A stretch of 64,000 nucleotides of DNA from Nymphaea colorata (lineage: Eukaryota; Streptophyta; Magnoliopsida; Nymphaeales; Nymphaeaceae), in contig NC_045145.1 of assembly GCF_008831285.2 (NCBI RefSeq), forward strand, positions 7,254,802 to 7,318,801, given 5' to 3'. The notes beneath the pieces were generated by a model that saw only the letters and a list, made by a program, of their open reading frames with translations, made no database searches and had not been told where the DNA came from. Made by a program: the position numbers and the translations under genes. Within the stretch, counting starts at the first letter, position 1. Every line of letters begins with the position of its first letter. This document shows positions 1-12,575 of this stretch, in pieces.

Positions 1-1382
1 GGAAAAGACAACTTCTAGATTCTCAAAATATCAAAATTTGTTTACAAATTAGCATGCCAAAGGAAGCTGGGGAGAACCTGGCAATGAATCAATCAAGTAA
101 TATAGCAAAAATAAGTTTCATTTAAGCTTTGTTGTGAATTAATGACCTCATGCAAATCAAAAGAACCTGTTCGACAAATGAATGTACTAGATCTCTTGTG
201 AGACAAGATTCAGGCTTTCATACAAGTACCATGGAATTGCCAAGTAAGTAATGCACAAGAAAGATAAGACTAGTGAGACACAAAACATGAGTAAGCTTTT
301 TTTTTATAACCAATCTTGGTGATGCAGCCCACATTCCTCTCACCAATCACCACCCCATGGCCCGACCAACAACAGCCACATCCGGCAATCGCCCACTCAA
401 GCCTCGAGATAGGCTAGCTAATGCACACTTGGAGGAGATTCATTCAAGCTCATGCGAGGACCCGAGCCCTTCCTAATCCTTGACCTCCATCAATTCAGAT
501 CTTGATGACGTAACCAAAGCCTGGGAGCTCAAGGACCGGTCTCGGCCACCGAAAACTACAGCCAGCCATTTCCAAATGACACTCGGCTAGCATGCTTGCA
601 GCATTCTATGTTAGCTGGCCAGGCTCAGCCATGGCCAATCACTTGGCCAACCTCATGCCCACTCATCATCAGTTCAGGACAGCCCAGTGCCAGCTCCATG
701 CCATCGACATGGTACAGGGAAGAGCACACGTTCTCTCCCGCCTAACCTCAACCCACGGCAAGAGCACACATGCCAAAAGCAAATGCAAGTTGACAACTCA
801 CCATGGATCCTGGCTCTGACCACTCAGGGCATGCCACTTTAGCTTCCAACTCAGTGCCAAGTGGAACTCATTTGTGTGCTCCCTGCAAATACCCATTCTA
901 AGCAGTAGATTTCAGACGTTTGTTCAAGGGGTGAGGATCTTCAGGAGCATTAAAATGTCTGCAGCATCAAGATAGCTTAGGTTTGGATACTACAGACCCC
1001 CTTGATGGCCAAAAGAACAAAAAGCTACAAGTCAAGAACCAAAACGTTCTTGAAGCTTGTCTCCCCCAGCAGAAAAACTAGTATCCTCGATTATCTAATT
1101 CAAGTTCACTAATGATTCAGTGAAGTAACAAATCTTAAAATCGATTCTGTTTATGGCACTTTCACTCATCTGTTGCAGATTTTCATAGTCTTCCCGTTCA
1201 CTGAAGCAATTACCAATTGAAGACTCACACTGAAAATTTTGTTTACAGTAAGATGTCATCATTTAGGTTTCAGATTACTAAGGTTACTCATCCACCCAAA
1301 TCAAATTTAAACACTGACTGCTAACCAGAGAATCATAGAAAGCTCATGAAAGAAAAAACTGAAATCTAACATGATAATAAAC
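1..1382 (-). other. RRC1 intron 4 (partial), with a GC-richer block
   Basis: This is intron sequence downstream of RRC1 exon 4. From about 310 to 850 it is clearly richer in G and C than its flanks and has no exon of the family and no recognisable transposon protein. It may be an old inserted element. The rest is ordinary AT-rich intron. Confidence 0.5.
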
Positions 1383-1452
1383 CTTCTTCTCTTGTTCTTT
1401 TCCTTTACTGAGTGAATCAGCCAAACCAACAGGGACAAAAGAAGGCACGTAT
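1383..1452 (-). CDS. RRC1: RRC1 coding exon 4
   Basis: 70 nt encoding RYVPSFVPVGLADSLSKG then a KEQEKK tail. The acceptor is TTTTTTTGCAG and the donor GTTTAT. It ends in phase 0. The next family segment (the NIDNFMEEL region) is not found between 1 and 1382, so exon 5 lies outside the window. Confidence 0.9.
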
Positions 1453-3247
1453 CTGCAAAAAAAGCAAATAAAAAAGAGAAGCAAATGAAACTAATGAATG
1501 ATACACACGAAAAAAGAAATAAAGAACTCTGTTTTACATAGGGTGCAGTAGTTTCTCCACCGTAAAATTAAAAGCACAACAGAACTACCAATTATTGTAT
1601 TGAGATAACTAAAGAATTTCATTGCACAAAAAAGATTCTGCAGTACATTGAAGGAGATATCAGGAGACAAGAATGCACAACAAAGATAAACAACTAAAAA
1701 TGTAATGAAACCTTAGTTAGTGAGCAGAATAGCTACAGTCCAACCCCTTGTCTTTCATGCTTGCAATGGCAAAATGAACAACCGGCCACTTTTTCTTTTT
1801 GGAAGTGAAGCTTGATGACAATGATGAATGACTGATGAATTTTTTTGGGATGTAAAGCATAGCTTCCATTGAAAAATGCATACTCGTTGTCCAGAAAGCA
1901 ATTTCCATCAGACATAAAAAGAAACCAGATGAAAAGATATGCATATCTTAAAGAAATAAAAGGGTCTGAGACTTAAACATGAAGACTGAGAGCTCAATCC
2001 AGGCTTTCAGCAATAGGTTATAAATAATATGGACTGAAGCTGAATAGACCATGCATGACCACAAAGAAGTCTTCAAACATTTTTCTGGTCCACTTTCCAC
2101 CATATATACCACAGTTTTTACCACTCTTTTTCTAGATATCAATAATTCAAGAACACCTGCCTTAGTAAATCAATCCCACCAACAAGGTCAACCATTCTCA
2201 AGAAAATGCATATCGAGGCACATCGGAGACTGATCCCTCATCCTTATATATAGGAAAAGTTGATATTGATAAACCTTTCAGTCCAAATAAATCAACCTTC
2301 AAGTTCTATAGTCATTATGTTGTAGTAAAATGTACATAGTCAGAAATAGTTTTAGCCTTGAACAAGAAACAAGAAATTGCAGAATATTTCAGTAACATGT
2401 GCAGAAATCAAAGCAGCCCATTGACTAAATGAATCCAAGACTCCAACCATAGTCACAAAAAACTTCCTCGTGTTTTAAACAGCAGGTTTTTCTCGGGTAT
2501 AATATGGCGAGCTTGAAAAAAACGGAAAAATATGGAAAAAAATATGGCAAATTTTTAAAAATTTTAAAAACTAAAAGTGAGGGGAAAATAAAATAAGTGA
2601 GAACTAATAATATAAACATCAAACAATAAGTATATTTGCAACAAATAAAAATTAGAAAATGAAAACGAAAACAGTTTGGCATTAACAAAGCATGGGAAAA
2701 ATGAATAAAACGAAAAAAAAGCGAAAGAAATACGTTTTTTTTTCATTTTAACGTTTTTTTGAAAAAAAAGAGCATTTTTTAGTTTTAAACGGCTATTTTA
2801 TTTAGCACTTTTTAAAAAAAAAATGTGTTTTCTATGGTTATGAATCCAACTGATGTAACAAAGTAAAGATTGAAGAATCTGAAGAGGGATAGTACGATCC
2901 ATAATCTGCATGATAAATAACCAGGCAGATGGATAGAGGCCAGGAAAAATTATTCAAAGGCATGTGAATATGGTAAAGATAAATGCAACTTGAGTTTTTG
3001 TCCAAGTTAAGTGGACCATTGAGAGCCCATGAACATGGGTACTTCATGAAGGTCCACATACCCGTGTCACCGAACCGGTATCCAATGTGGGTATGTTGGA
3101 TACTGTTGGGTACTTTTTAGATGAAAACTGCTTAATTTTTACTTCATTTTATTTATTTTCAACACAATTTTCGTTCTGTTTCTAGGGTTATTGTTCATTA
3201 AGAAGTAATGTTTTTATTTATATCACTTGTTTATTTAAATGTTTATT

Positions 3248-3294
<47 letters not shown>

Positions 3295-6200
3295 CGTACC
3301 CGGTACCCACATTTTCTAAAGTTGCCAAGTCTGAAACCGTACCGGTACCTATGTGAATCTGGCCCAGAAAAGGTGAAAGGTTATAATCTAAAGGATTCAA
3401 AATTATTGACCCTTGTTCTCACACCTAATGCAATTCATGTTGAAAAGATTGCAAGATATTATCTTTCTAACCAAATGGATCTACCCTTTCAAATTTCATG
3501 GCCTCTAAGCATAATGTATCCGAGAAATTGGATGTTTTTTCTAAGAACTCCATGGAACTCCATGGACATGTAGGAAATAGACAGAGATGTTGCCTTGCCT
3601 AGACAACACATTGCTTGAAGTTATAAAACATTGCCACAATATCACTTGATGGAAGTCTAATATGTTGGACTTTTTCTCATATTACAACTATTGTATACAA
3701 CAGATACCTGAGGAGTCGAGGAACTTTGATGTTTTGGAATGAATGACTTTGTAGATCTTGGCTCTTTAGAAGTTATGACTTATCCAGAAGCACAATACAA
3801 CCACTTTTTTAAAGCCAAAAGAAAGAAAGGTAAAAATGAAAAAAAAAATAATCAAAACTAACCAACAATTAAATTTAGAAAAGAAAAATGATAATGTGTT
3901 ATATGCTGTAGGCTATTATAAGTATCTGATTACAAGGACATGACATTATTAGAACAGGCATAAGTGAATTGGAGTATCAAAGTTATACTAGCATTCACAT
4001 GCAAAAGATAGGTCCAGGACTCCAGGTAGGTCCACATGCAGACTATTTTCCTGTTTATGGCGCTTCAAGTGCTGACTCATGTCTGAATAGCTCTGGTCCA
4101 AATCAGGCCATGAACAAGTTGCAATGGAACTGTTTGGGTCAATCATAAAGAATGACATCAAGCCGCTAGAGATCTAGGTTTTCTATAAGAAAAAACTAAC
4201 ATGCATGATAACCAATGGTCTTAGAACAAATATGGTATATCAGGTTATGTATGTCTAATCAGTTCAAAATATTGCCAAACAGGATATGGCTGACAGCTAC
4301 ATTCGGAATTGTGACTGACCCAAGCCTGACATACTGGAACTCAATCAGAAGCAATTCCAGAACAAATGGATGCCTCATCATAAAGTAAGCCTCAAAAAAT
4401 AGTTTTGATTCCCTTTTACACTTGGAGCAGTCTAAAGATATCAGTCATAAAATCTTCTATTCATAATACTTTCTCTCCTCCTACCCCCATACACCCCCTT
4501 CATTCCCCTTTTTACCCACGGAAAGGGCTGTGCCAATGGCACAATAAAAATCACTGAACAACTCAAAGTTCATAGCCAGTTTAGTACATCCTTCCCAGTG
4601 TATCAATATGCAGCCTCTGAAAGATCCACTCTAAAGCTCAACATACCGAAGCCCACAATGAACCAGCTAACAATCAGCTCCCGTGGAGGATTTTAGATGA
4701 GCTAAATAACACAAATTGGGAAACAACCATTCAGGGAGTCTAAGGCAACAATGGCTATGTAACAGCACAATCCTTCCACCAAAAAGCTGATGCTAACATA
4801 CCCTACATGCAGCTAAAAGCCACCCTCAAAATTCTTCCGGAAAATCCCCCTTTGCTAACCTACAAGGTCTAGCATCCAATCATGAATTTAACTATTAGAA
4901 AAGCAGCTAGGCAGAAAAATGAACAATCTAACATCATGAAATTTTATGACTTCATTCACCAAGTCCTGCTCTTGGCAATAGGATAAGATGTGACCTGGCA
5001 TCAGAAAAGTTTCAAACACTATCATGAATGAAGCCACAGTTTTCTTAATTCTTTTTGTAATCTTCTAGAGCATAAAGCAAGGAAACTTATGAAGGAAGTA
5101 TGCAATACAGGACTTAACTTGCCATATAGAAAAGCATAGTTTTGGCATCTGAAAAGGATCCCCAGCTGCCCCTGAAGAAGTCACAAAATATGGCTTTTTT
5201 TTACATCCTTCTAGGGCCCAAAGTGAAGGTCTATACTTGACTGTTAACTTAGACACATTTCCTGACATAGAAAAGCACTTTTCTGTTGCCCAAAACCTGA
5301 AATTCCCTTATCTTTATTGTCTGTAGTTGTACACATGTATCAGCATTTGAAATGAATAAGCAAAGTACCCAACACGATTCTATGAACCCAAAGAGGAGGA
5401 GACAGCCTAAACATTTCTCTTGTATTAGCTAAAGTAGTTTAAATCACTTCCTTTCCAGTGAATACAGTCCAGAATTTCCAGATCACAACCAGCAGAGTTC
5501 TGAGTTAACAACTTAAGAAGTGATGCATTATAGACCATCAACCATTTCTAGGACAAAATGCCTCATCCAAGAAAGCATAATTCTGTTTCGATAATTGCAT
5601 CATACAGTTTTCTTAGTCACCAAAAGTGTCATACCAGATGACTGTAATGTTAACATAAAAGTACCACATATTCTCCGAACCAACTCAAGAATGCACAACA
5701 TTCTTCTAGAGATGGTGCCAATAGATCATCATTTTTATTACATATACATGTTTCATTGTATATCATCACCTTCACACCATCACCAAATATGTCCAGCCAG
5801 ATCTTCCAGCTAAAACAAATTATCCACTTAGAATTTTCAGTCAAAAAGCTACATACAAATAGAAGCACGGGCAATGTGTCAAAAAAATTGCCTTTCATGG
5901 CCAAGTAACAAATGATTCTGCTCCCTGTTATCAGCTTGGCATGTTGAATTTCTTTGAAGTTTGAACATTTCACCATCTTCTTTATCAAATGCTTCTATTG
6001 TTCAAATGGCCAATATGTAATTTTTCATGCACGATGAATAATGAACTGGAGTATAGATACCACTCAAAATAAAGATTTATTTTGTCAACTTACCTTTTAG
6101 CAAAATGAAAGGTTTATTTTGCTGAGCACTGTGCCAACACCCCAAACATTCTACTTATTGTTTATACTTTATTCATCTATGATCATATAGAAAACAGAAA

Positions 6201-7379
6201 ATATTCATGCCCAACACTTATAGTTGTAGGTCACTGAAATATTTAAGCAATCACAAAATGAATGCTCCAATCAGATGCCTAGAGCCAAAGCTTCACCAAA
6301 TTTTTTTTGCAGTCACATATATTGTCATGGTATTCTTAACTTATATCCGTTTATTTAGACTTATCAGAATTCGTAGACCAAAATGATGTTGACAACTTTT
6401 AATGTTAAATATTAGGGAGAAGTTTCCACTAAACAAAGAAAGATCAGATTCCAAAACGTTAAGAATGCAAACCAGAAAAACAGATGAGCATTAGAATATA
6501 TAAGCAACAATAAAGGACCTCTAACAGCTCTTATGTAGAATTTCAAGAAAAAGATGTCAAAATAAGCTGAAACTAGTATTTCTGTCACAGATTACAGACT
6601 TCCGACCTCTGTTGTTCTCCACAACAACTCTGACATGATTTATATAAAAGTACGATTTGAACATGATCTTGTCTACAGCAACATCAGGAGCAATAAACAA
6701 AGAAATACTGTAACTGTCATCTAATATTAATGATGGTAAAACTGCTCCATCTAAACATGGACTCGTGGCAAACACCAAGATTCCATCTTCAAACAAATTA
6801 AGCATATTAATTTACCTAGTTCCCTTCTTTGGAACAGATACCCCATCTTTGGAATTCCCACCTGCGATTTTTGAATGAATAGAAGGTCCATGCTTTTATT
6901 AATGTGCAATAACAAATTGAATAAAAACCGCATACACATTTGCATCCAAAAGATTTTGCAGGAAATATGAATTATAAAATTCAAAATCGGAAAGTAAAGA
7001 AAGAAAGAAATACGACCATAACACAGTTACACACCTTCATGATCATTCTTCACTCGTTCATTGGGGTTGATGGTCCCACCCCTAACAAAGGTTTTCTCAC
7101 CAGGTGTATTCCCCCCTTTAAATGACTCCACGAATTCCTCATACAAGCGAGCTGTTTCATCTTCCGCTCTCTGAAGCCATTAATAATGAAAAATAAAACA
7201 CTCCGAATGCAACTAACCCTCCCCAAAAAGGAAGTGAAGGAACGGAAATTTTTAACGATGGATGAGATAAATGCGTAGAGAAAAGGAGAACTGAAAGAAA
7301 GCACCTTTTTCTTAGCCTCTTCCTCCTCTCTGTGCTTCTGGAACGGTGTCTTCTTTCGGGTAACTGAGAATGATGTCAT
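1383..7379 (-). CDS. RRC1: RRC1/SR140-type U2 snRNP-associated splicing factor, 5' part (exons 1-4)
   Basis: Coding exons are 7305-7379, 7035-7170, 6816-6861 and 1383-1452 on the minus strand. They join in frame to 109 codons with GT-AG borders throughout. The start MTSFSVTRKKTPFQKHREEE is the near-invariant N-terminus of plant SR140 homologues such as Arabidopsis RRC1 (remembered family, not searched). It is followed by RAEDETARLYEEFVESF, FVRGGTINPNE, a SKDGVSVPKKG segment and RYVPSFVPVGLA, in the family order. The RRM, SURP and CID domains expected downstream lie beyond the left edge. In Arabidopsis RRC1 acts in pre-mRNA splicing and phytochrome B signalling; the same nuclear role is inferred here. 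The ATG is fixed by conservation of the N-terminus and by an upstream CT-rich leader. Introns are very uneven: 134 bp, 173 bp, then 5,363 bp. Nothing seen suggests it is a pseudogene. Confidence 0.93.
2448..2836. mobile_element. Small TIR element, CATAG-ended family (copy 1)
   Basis: The left end reads CATAGTCACAAAAA and the right end is its approximate inverse, ending in CTATG. The interior is A- and T-homopolymer rich, with AAACG-type motifs. The same end motif recurs at 59254-59652, 60705-61031 and 61224-61984. No clean target duplication is seen. Non-autonomous hAT-like is the best guess. Confidence 0.5.
3055..3355. mobile_element. Small inverted-repeat element with GGTACC-type motifs
   Basis: CACATA at the left and TATGTG at the right bracket repeated, inverted ACCGGTA/GGTACC motifs around a (TA)n core. 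It probably belongs to the same style as the weak element at 62,628-62,869. Superfamily undecided. Confidence 0.4.
3252..3291. repeat. (AT)20 microsatellite
   Basis: Perfect AT dinucleotide run inside the inverted-repeat element at 3055-3355. Confidence 0.97.
6816..6861 (-). CDS. RRC1: RRC1 coding exon 3 (46-nt small exon)
   Basis: 46 nt encoding GNSKDGVSVPKKGT plus split codons at both ends. It takes phase 1 in and gives phase 2 out, matching exons 2 and 4 exactly. The acceptor follows a T/A-rich tract and the donor is GTAAAT. Confidence 0.9.
7035..7170 (-). CDS. RRC1: RRC1 coding exon 2
   Basis: 136 nt. The acceptor AG lies just above 7170 and the donor GT just below 7035. It encodes RAEDETARLYEEF through INPNERVKNDHE and ends in phase 1. 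This acidic and aromatic stretch is strongly conserved in plant SR140 proteins. Confidence 0.93.
7305..7379 (-). CDS. RRC1: RRC1 coding exon 1
   Basis: 25 codons from the ATG at 7379-7377 to EEEEAKKK. The donor follows directly (GT at 7304-7303 on the minus strand). It ends in phase 0. Confidence 0.93.
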
Positions 7380-7448
7380 CTCGGTTCTGTTCTACAAAGC
7401 CCACAACAAAGAAACCATGAATATAGCAAAATCACAAATATCCGATCC

Positions 7449-7450
<2 letters not shown>

Positions 7451-7488
<38 letters not shown>
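7451..7488. repeat. (GA)19 microsatellite
   Basis: Perfect GA dinucleotide run at the donor edge of the inferred RRC1 5'UTR intron. It reads as CT on the gene strand. Confidence 0.97.
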
Positions 7489-7494
<6 letters not shown>

Positions 7495-7552
7495 AGGGCA
7501 GAACGTCCAAACCGGACCAGTGATGAAGAGAACGACAAAGGATTACCAGCGC

Positions 7553-7554
<2 letters not shown>

Positions 7555-7588
<34 letters not shown>
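7555..7588. repeat. (AG)17 microsatellite
   Basis: Perfect AG run, the second of the pair in the RRC1 leader, about 65 bp upstream of the first on the gene strand. Confidence 0.97.
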
Positions 7589-7589
<1 letters not shown>

Positions 7590-7640
7590 AGGTCGGCCGA
7601 TGGATGGAGGGTTTTTATCAGGAGTTTGGGAAATCTTCCT

Positions 7641-9090
7641 CGACGTCCTTGCGGAAGGGAAAATGTCTAGTTTTTACGATTTCTCGAAATCCCAAAATCC
7701 CAGTGTGTATATGGGGGCCTCAGTCTAGTGATAAAAGGATCGGATATAGTTAGATACCCGATACAGATCCAAGTACTATCTGATCTGGATCAATTGTGGA
7801 TTCCAATTTCCAAACAACACCTTATTTACTAAGCTGTTCCAGTAACTATTTTATTTAGATCGCGTTTGTTTTAGTTTGGATCAAAATCCAATCCGATTAC
7901 GTATTAATAAATGTGTTTTTTTCTTGTGGAACCCTCCATAGTTCTTACTTCTTAAGGGCATTTGACGGCCCTCGTTACAGCCTTCTTCCGAAATGAAAAG
8001 GAAGTCAGATCTAAAACTATATTATTTTGGAAAGCCGTACATATTTTTTTGTGCAAAAGGTTTTAGTAATTTCTTTAGTTGCATTTCGCTTCTTTGTAAA
8101 AAAGGTACATTAAAGATAAAATTTTAATCTTATTTGTTCGCCCTCGGAATGGTGGTTCAATGAGCAATTATCTTCAGAAAAATGTAATTTATGGAAATTC
8201 TAGAAGGTTCTGAAAAATTACAAAATATTTGCTGGATTTTAGGGTGTTTTATAAAAGACAATCTGATCTTAGAAAATTTACATCGACATGCTTGGTTAAG
8301 AAATTATTATTTGAAATACTACCTCGTCCACAAGATGCCATAAAACGTTATATGACATAAAAAATGTACCAACGTGCCATTTTGCCTTAATTTCCAGGTA
8401 AAAGAAAATTTTTCATATTGCTAAGAGGTAGTTTGATTGTATGACAGAACAGACACGCCGTCCAATCCGCCACACTATTTCATGTTTTCATTGACAATGG
8501 TATTCTTTGTCTATTGTTTGATTGGTGTTAAGAAATGAAAAGTTGTGTACTCAATTCTGTCTACTGTTTGATAACAATAACACTTTTTTTTTTTTTTTTG
8601 AAATTGCTTGTTCTACCCATTCCTTTTAAAAACATCATACGAATCCTGTTAACATGCAAAACCTATTTTCATATGTACCATACAAAACTCATGCCAAGAA
8701 GTGATACTATTATCATGAACATGTTATATCAGCAGCATTATATAATTCATAACAAGAGCATGTTATATCCAATAACATTAATCACCCATATAGCAAATCA
8801 ACTATTTTTGGTAGATTCATATAACAAGAGCTTAGGCTTGACAAAATATGAGTTTTTATAGAAAAGGTGATTTTTACTTCTAGGAGCCGAATTTTACAGT
8901 TTTGCACATAATTTTAAATCGGACTAGACTCTTCGAACCATATATAAACAGACTAGACTCTTTGAACCATATATAAGCAGAAACATGAGAATTTAAATAT
9001 TAAATCACATCAACATTGCATGAAAATAGCATTAAAAATTAATGCACTTCATGCATTATCATTAGCCTCAGTAGTTTGGTGGCTCTGCTT
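7641..9090. other. Intergenic, AT-rich, no gene seen
   Basis: Upstream of RRC1. Around 7730-7900 are several GATCC/GGATC-type words, possibly an old element end. A homopolymer T run is at 8583-8600. Nothing else is supportable. Confidence 0.6.
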
Positions 9091-9099
9091 TGGGATGGC

Positions 9100-9740
9100 T
9101 ACTACAAGCCTATGTTTTGGTCTGCATCGAATTCAGCTCCCATTTGTTGTGGAAGAGTTTGGAAAAAGCATAGGAGTTGTCCAAGCTAAAAGCTCTAGGA
9201 TGGGATGGTTACCATGTGGATTTTTTCAAGTGCTTCTTGCTCATTGTTAAGGCTGACTTTGCAAAATATGCTCTCAAGTTTTCATTGCAATTACAAGTTG
9301 TCCAAATCTATTCACAAGTCTATCATCTCTCTTGTTCCAAAGGCTAGCTCCATGCTAGTTATCATTAATTTAGGCATATCTATGTCCTGATCTCTACCAT
9401 AATTCATGAAGTCATGGACAAGATCCTAGCCAACTTTTTGTGTCTCGTGATCAAACACCTCATCTCAAGTGTGCAATATGCTTTTATTCCGACTTGCCAA
9501 ATTCATAAGTGCTACACCGTTGCCTAAAAATGATGCGTTGTAGCTACCAACTTTCGTTTTTCCCTTTTTTGCAAAGGTTTGTTTCTACTTTTCTTGGGTT
9601 GATGAACTCATCTACAATATTTGAAGCGCAATCACTATTAATGGTCAACGTTGAAAACTTTTTAATTATTAGCGGGGTTTTTGTCAAGGTTGACCCTCTA
9701 TCACCACTCTAATTCCCTACACCCTTAGATGATGATAATG
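9100..9740 (+). pseudogene. LINE (L1-type) reverse transcriptase fossil
   Basis: In shifting plus-strand frames the segment reads SSRMGWLPCGFFQ, SKSIHKSIISLVPK and, near 9640-9712, a GVFVKVDPLSPL stretch. These follow the plant L1 order: the PDG region, then the NHTFISLIPK-like motif, then the RGLRQGDPLSP-like motif. Stops and frameshifts occur throughout. No 3' tail or target duplication was found, so the element limits are unknown. The identification rests on family knowledge of LINE RT motifs. Confidence 0.65.
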
Positions 9741-12575
9741 CATGAACTATATTATTATTTATTCATCGTAGCACAATCATCTGTCTATGTTTTGAGAGAT
9801 TAAAACATATGTTTATGTTGTTTCAGGTGCTTTATGCTATGGTTTAATTTTACCAGGATTGGAGTTAAAATGAAGAGGTTAGGAGCACTTTCATGTTTTG
9901 GAGCAAATTAGGAGAAGATCTGGGTATAGTTATGAACCAAAAGTGACCTCAATTCCAATTAAAAACCCCCAAATCCTACTAGCATTTTGTTAAAATTCCA
10001 TAAAGATCCTCCAAAATTGGCACCTAGGACTTATGAGAGGTAATTGGTATTAGCAAGTGTCTTAACAAATACTTTCTAGTTACCATTGTTTGCAAAATTA
10101 GCTAAAGTAATAGCAAATATACAAATTATAATTTTTTGATCATCTTGGAGGATGTCTAGCCCTAGGACATCCAACATTGAGGCCCATTCTTCCAAAAGAG
10201 CAAAACTCCCTCAATCTCCTTTGTCCTTCCACATTACAATCTAATCCTTGATTCAATATTCTAATATGTACATCCTATTCTCATGTGTTTGGGGATTCTT
10301 TTCTCCATGGTTGTTGGGTTGATTCCATAATGGCGACCAGATCATAAAGAGGACAATAGCTTAGGAGTGGGAGGTCTCTCTTCTGCTCATCAAGAACTTG
10401 TCAGGGTGAGATAAATCTTTTCATCTCTTACTTTAGGTATTTTGGTATTTGGATTTGTGTCCTTTGGAGGTCATTTGGTTAATGAAATACCAACACACTA
10501 TTCTACGAACCTGTCCCAATAGATTGGGGCAAATTAATGAAACACATGGATGCAATGTTCCATTAACTAAGCATGTCCTTAGGGTATGTTTTCTTAATTA
10601 GGAGCTTATTCATATTGTCGTCATGCCCATTTGATTTGAATCTACTAATACATTCGAATTGAAGAGAGATCAACCCAAGTAGAAGCACAAAAATGTAACA
10701 CATCTCCAAGTATGACAAACTTTACTAAAATGTGGTAGTTTATCAACTACCTAATGTTCATCTTTCTATCTTTATAGCTCCAACAGCTTAAAAAGGGGTG
10801 TGCAATCCAATGACTCGTGTTAACTATCATGGATTTGCTATTGAAGAAGAAACTAATGATTAAACAAAATATACATGGTCAACTTCATGAATGCACAAGT
10901 GTAAATGTTAGCTAATTTGTTTGAGTAGTCGATTGAGATCTAACCAAGATGCATCCAAAGTATTTTTTTTCTTCAAAATAATTGTCTGATTTTACAAAGA
11001 TGAGCTATAGAATTGTGTTCAAGTAATTTTGCTTTATATGTTATGTAGATATTTTACTAGACATGGCATATTAACTATTATAAGTAACCACGAGGCACAA
11101 ACAGTGTACAAATAAAAAAAAGGGTCCTCTTTTAATGTGCGAAGATAAGGAGATATTGGTGCTTTGAGCTTAGTGGTCTATATAAGAAATATAATACCCT
11201 TGCAAAATGCATGAACTTGTTATCACCCCAAAATTATAGCCAATAAATAGGAAGTCCTTTTGAAACATTATAATGATAATGTCTCAAGGGTTTAATTTGA
11301 CTAGCTGAATTATTCTTCTTTAATGTAATTAACTGTTATTTAATATTGTTAAATGCACATGTTAGAAAACATGTTTTTAAAATTATATGTGCCTCAAAGC
11401 CATAAAAAAATCTTAAAATTATGCACAATAAAAATGTCATGTTACAAGTATGAAAAGTTATGCAAATTCAACTAGAACTTATAAGCATGATTATGAGTGT
11501 CATAAACATTGTTACAATTTTTCACAAATTTTGACAAATGAAATGTATAATGTGAAAGTAAAACTAATTTTGTATGCAAATTTGAAATGGTGAACCATAG
11601 GCTCCTAACACCAAATTTTGGGTTAACGTTTGCTCTTCATCAAATAAAAGTTGTCTAAGTGTTGAAATACAAATGACGATAATAACTATGGTAGTTATTA
11701 GTGTTGCTCCATTCCTCTTTTCCTTGATGACATTTTAATGCATATATAGATGCAATGTCATTTTTTTTTATCAATTTTATAGTTGTTTGTAAATTAAGAA
11801 TATAATGGCTTTAATTTTTAAGGTGATTTTTTCCAAACGTTCCAAAATTATTTTAAATTGAAATCAAAGTACATGAGAATAACTTTTCAGGCAACCAACT
11901 TTTAAAACCATTAAGTGTCATACCAACTAACTTTAAATTAAATATCAATGTTAGATCATAATTTAAATTAAAACATCAAGATGATGATTTATAAAAGTAG
12001 AACACAAAAGTCATTTAAAATTTTTAAATCACAAAATCCAAATCACAACATGGATCAGTTGGGCAACATCATATCATCACAAAATGCAGCAACTTCATCA
12101 CCATCTCTAATATTCATGATCACTTGAAAATGGTAAATCCAGAAAAGAATTTGGGGAAGTTCTCAGTATGATGTCTTTGCTCAGTTTATTCCATCATGCA
12201 TCATTAATAATTCAACATGAAACTTACCTCACTACCACATCATATCAATAGTATTTACTATCAAATATACACATAGGTAATAAAAACATCTAACATTAAA
12301 AAGTATCTACAACAATGTCATCGTCAATGTATATGCAAAAGCATAGCTTTGATGAGGAATTTATATGCAAAAGCATGCATATTAGTTATACGTTGACATG
12401 TTCACAACCGTTATTGAGTTTGTCTTATGGACAAACCACAGGCACTATGTGGGTGATGTCTAAACCAAAACTAGTTTATTCATACAACACTTTTTAATAA
12501 AATGTTCAAATGTACAAATTACAATCAAAACAAGAACACAAATGATTCAAGTGGTTTACTAGAATTACAAATGTG
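9741..12575. other. Intergenic, AT-rich, nothing recognised
   Basis: No supportable gene, RNA or structured repeat. The first part may be further decayed LINE sequence but shows no clear motif. Confidence 0.5.

Larger units (their letters stand above)
1453..6815 (-). other. RRC1: RRC1 intron 3 (5.4 kb)
   Basis: Bounded by the donor after exon 3 and the acceptor before exon 4. It contains two inverted-repeat elements (2448-2836 and 3055-3355). The remainder is AT-rich with short chance reading frames and no protein similarity that I recognise. Confidence 0.85.
7380..7640 (-). promoter_or_regulatory. RRC1: RRC1 5'UTR with a probable UTR intron
   Basis: Read on the minus strand, an acceptor-like TTTGTAG stands 12 nt before the ATG (AG at 7393-7392). 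A donor-like AACAG/GT stands at 7490/7489, which predicts a 98-bp leader intron. The (CT)19 tract occupies the start of this intron, and a second (CT)17 lies farther upstream at 7555-7588. CT-rich leaders are common in plant housekeeping genes. The transcription start is not resolved. The splice sites are inferred from motifs only. Confidence 0.5.

Noticed and set aside
592-819. 75-codon plus-strand open frame in a GC-richer block
   Set aside because: No recognisable domain. It lies in an RRC1 intron on the opposite strand and looks like chance openness.
3208-3573. 121-codon plus-strand open frame
   Set aside because: It runs through an (AT)n microsatellite and an inverted-repeat element, giving an IYIYIY peptide. 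Not a gene.
5065-5988. Minus-strand frames inside RRC1 intron 3 that might be extra exons
   Set aside because: Exons 3 and 4 already join in phase and in family order. These frames match no part of the family.
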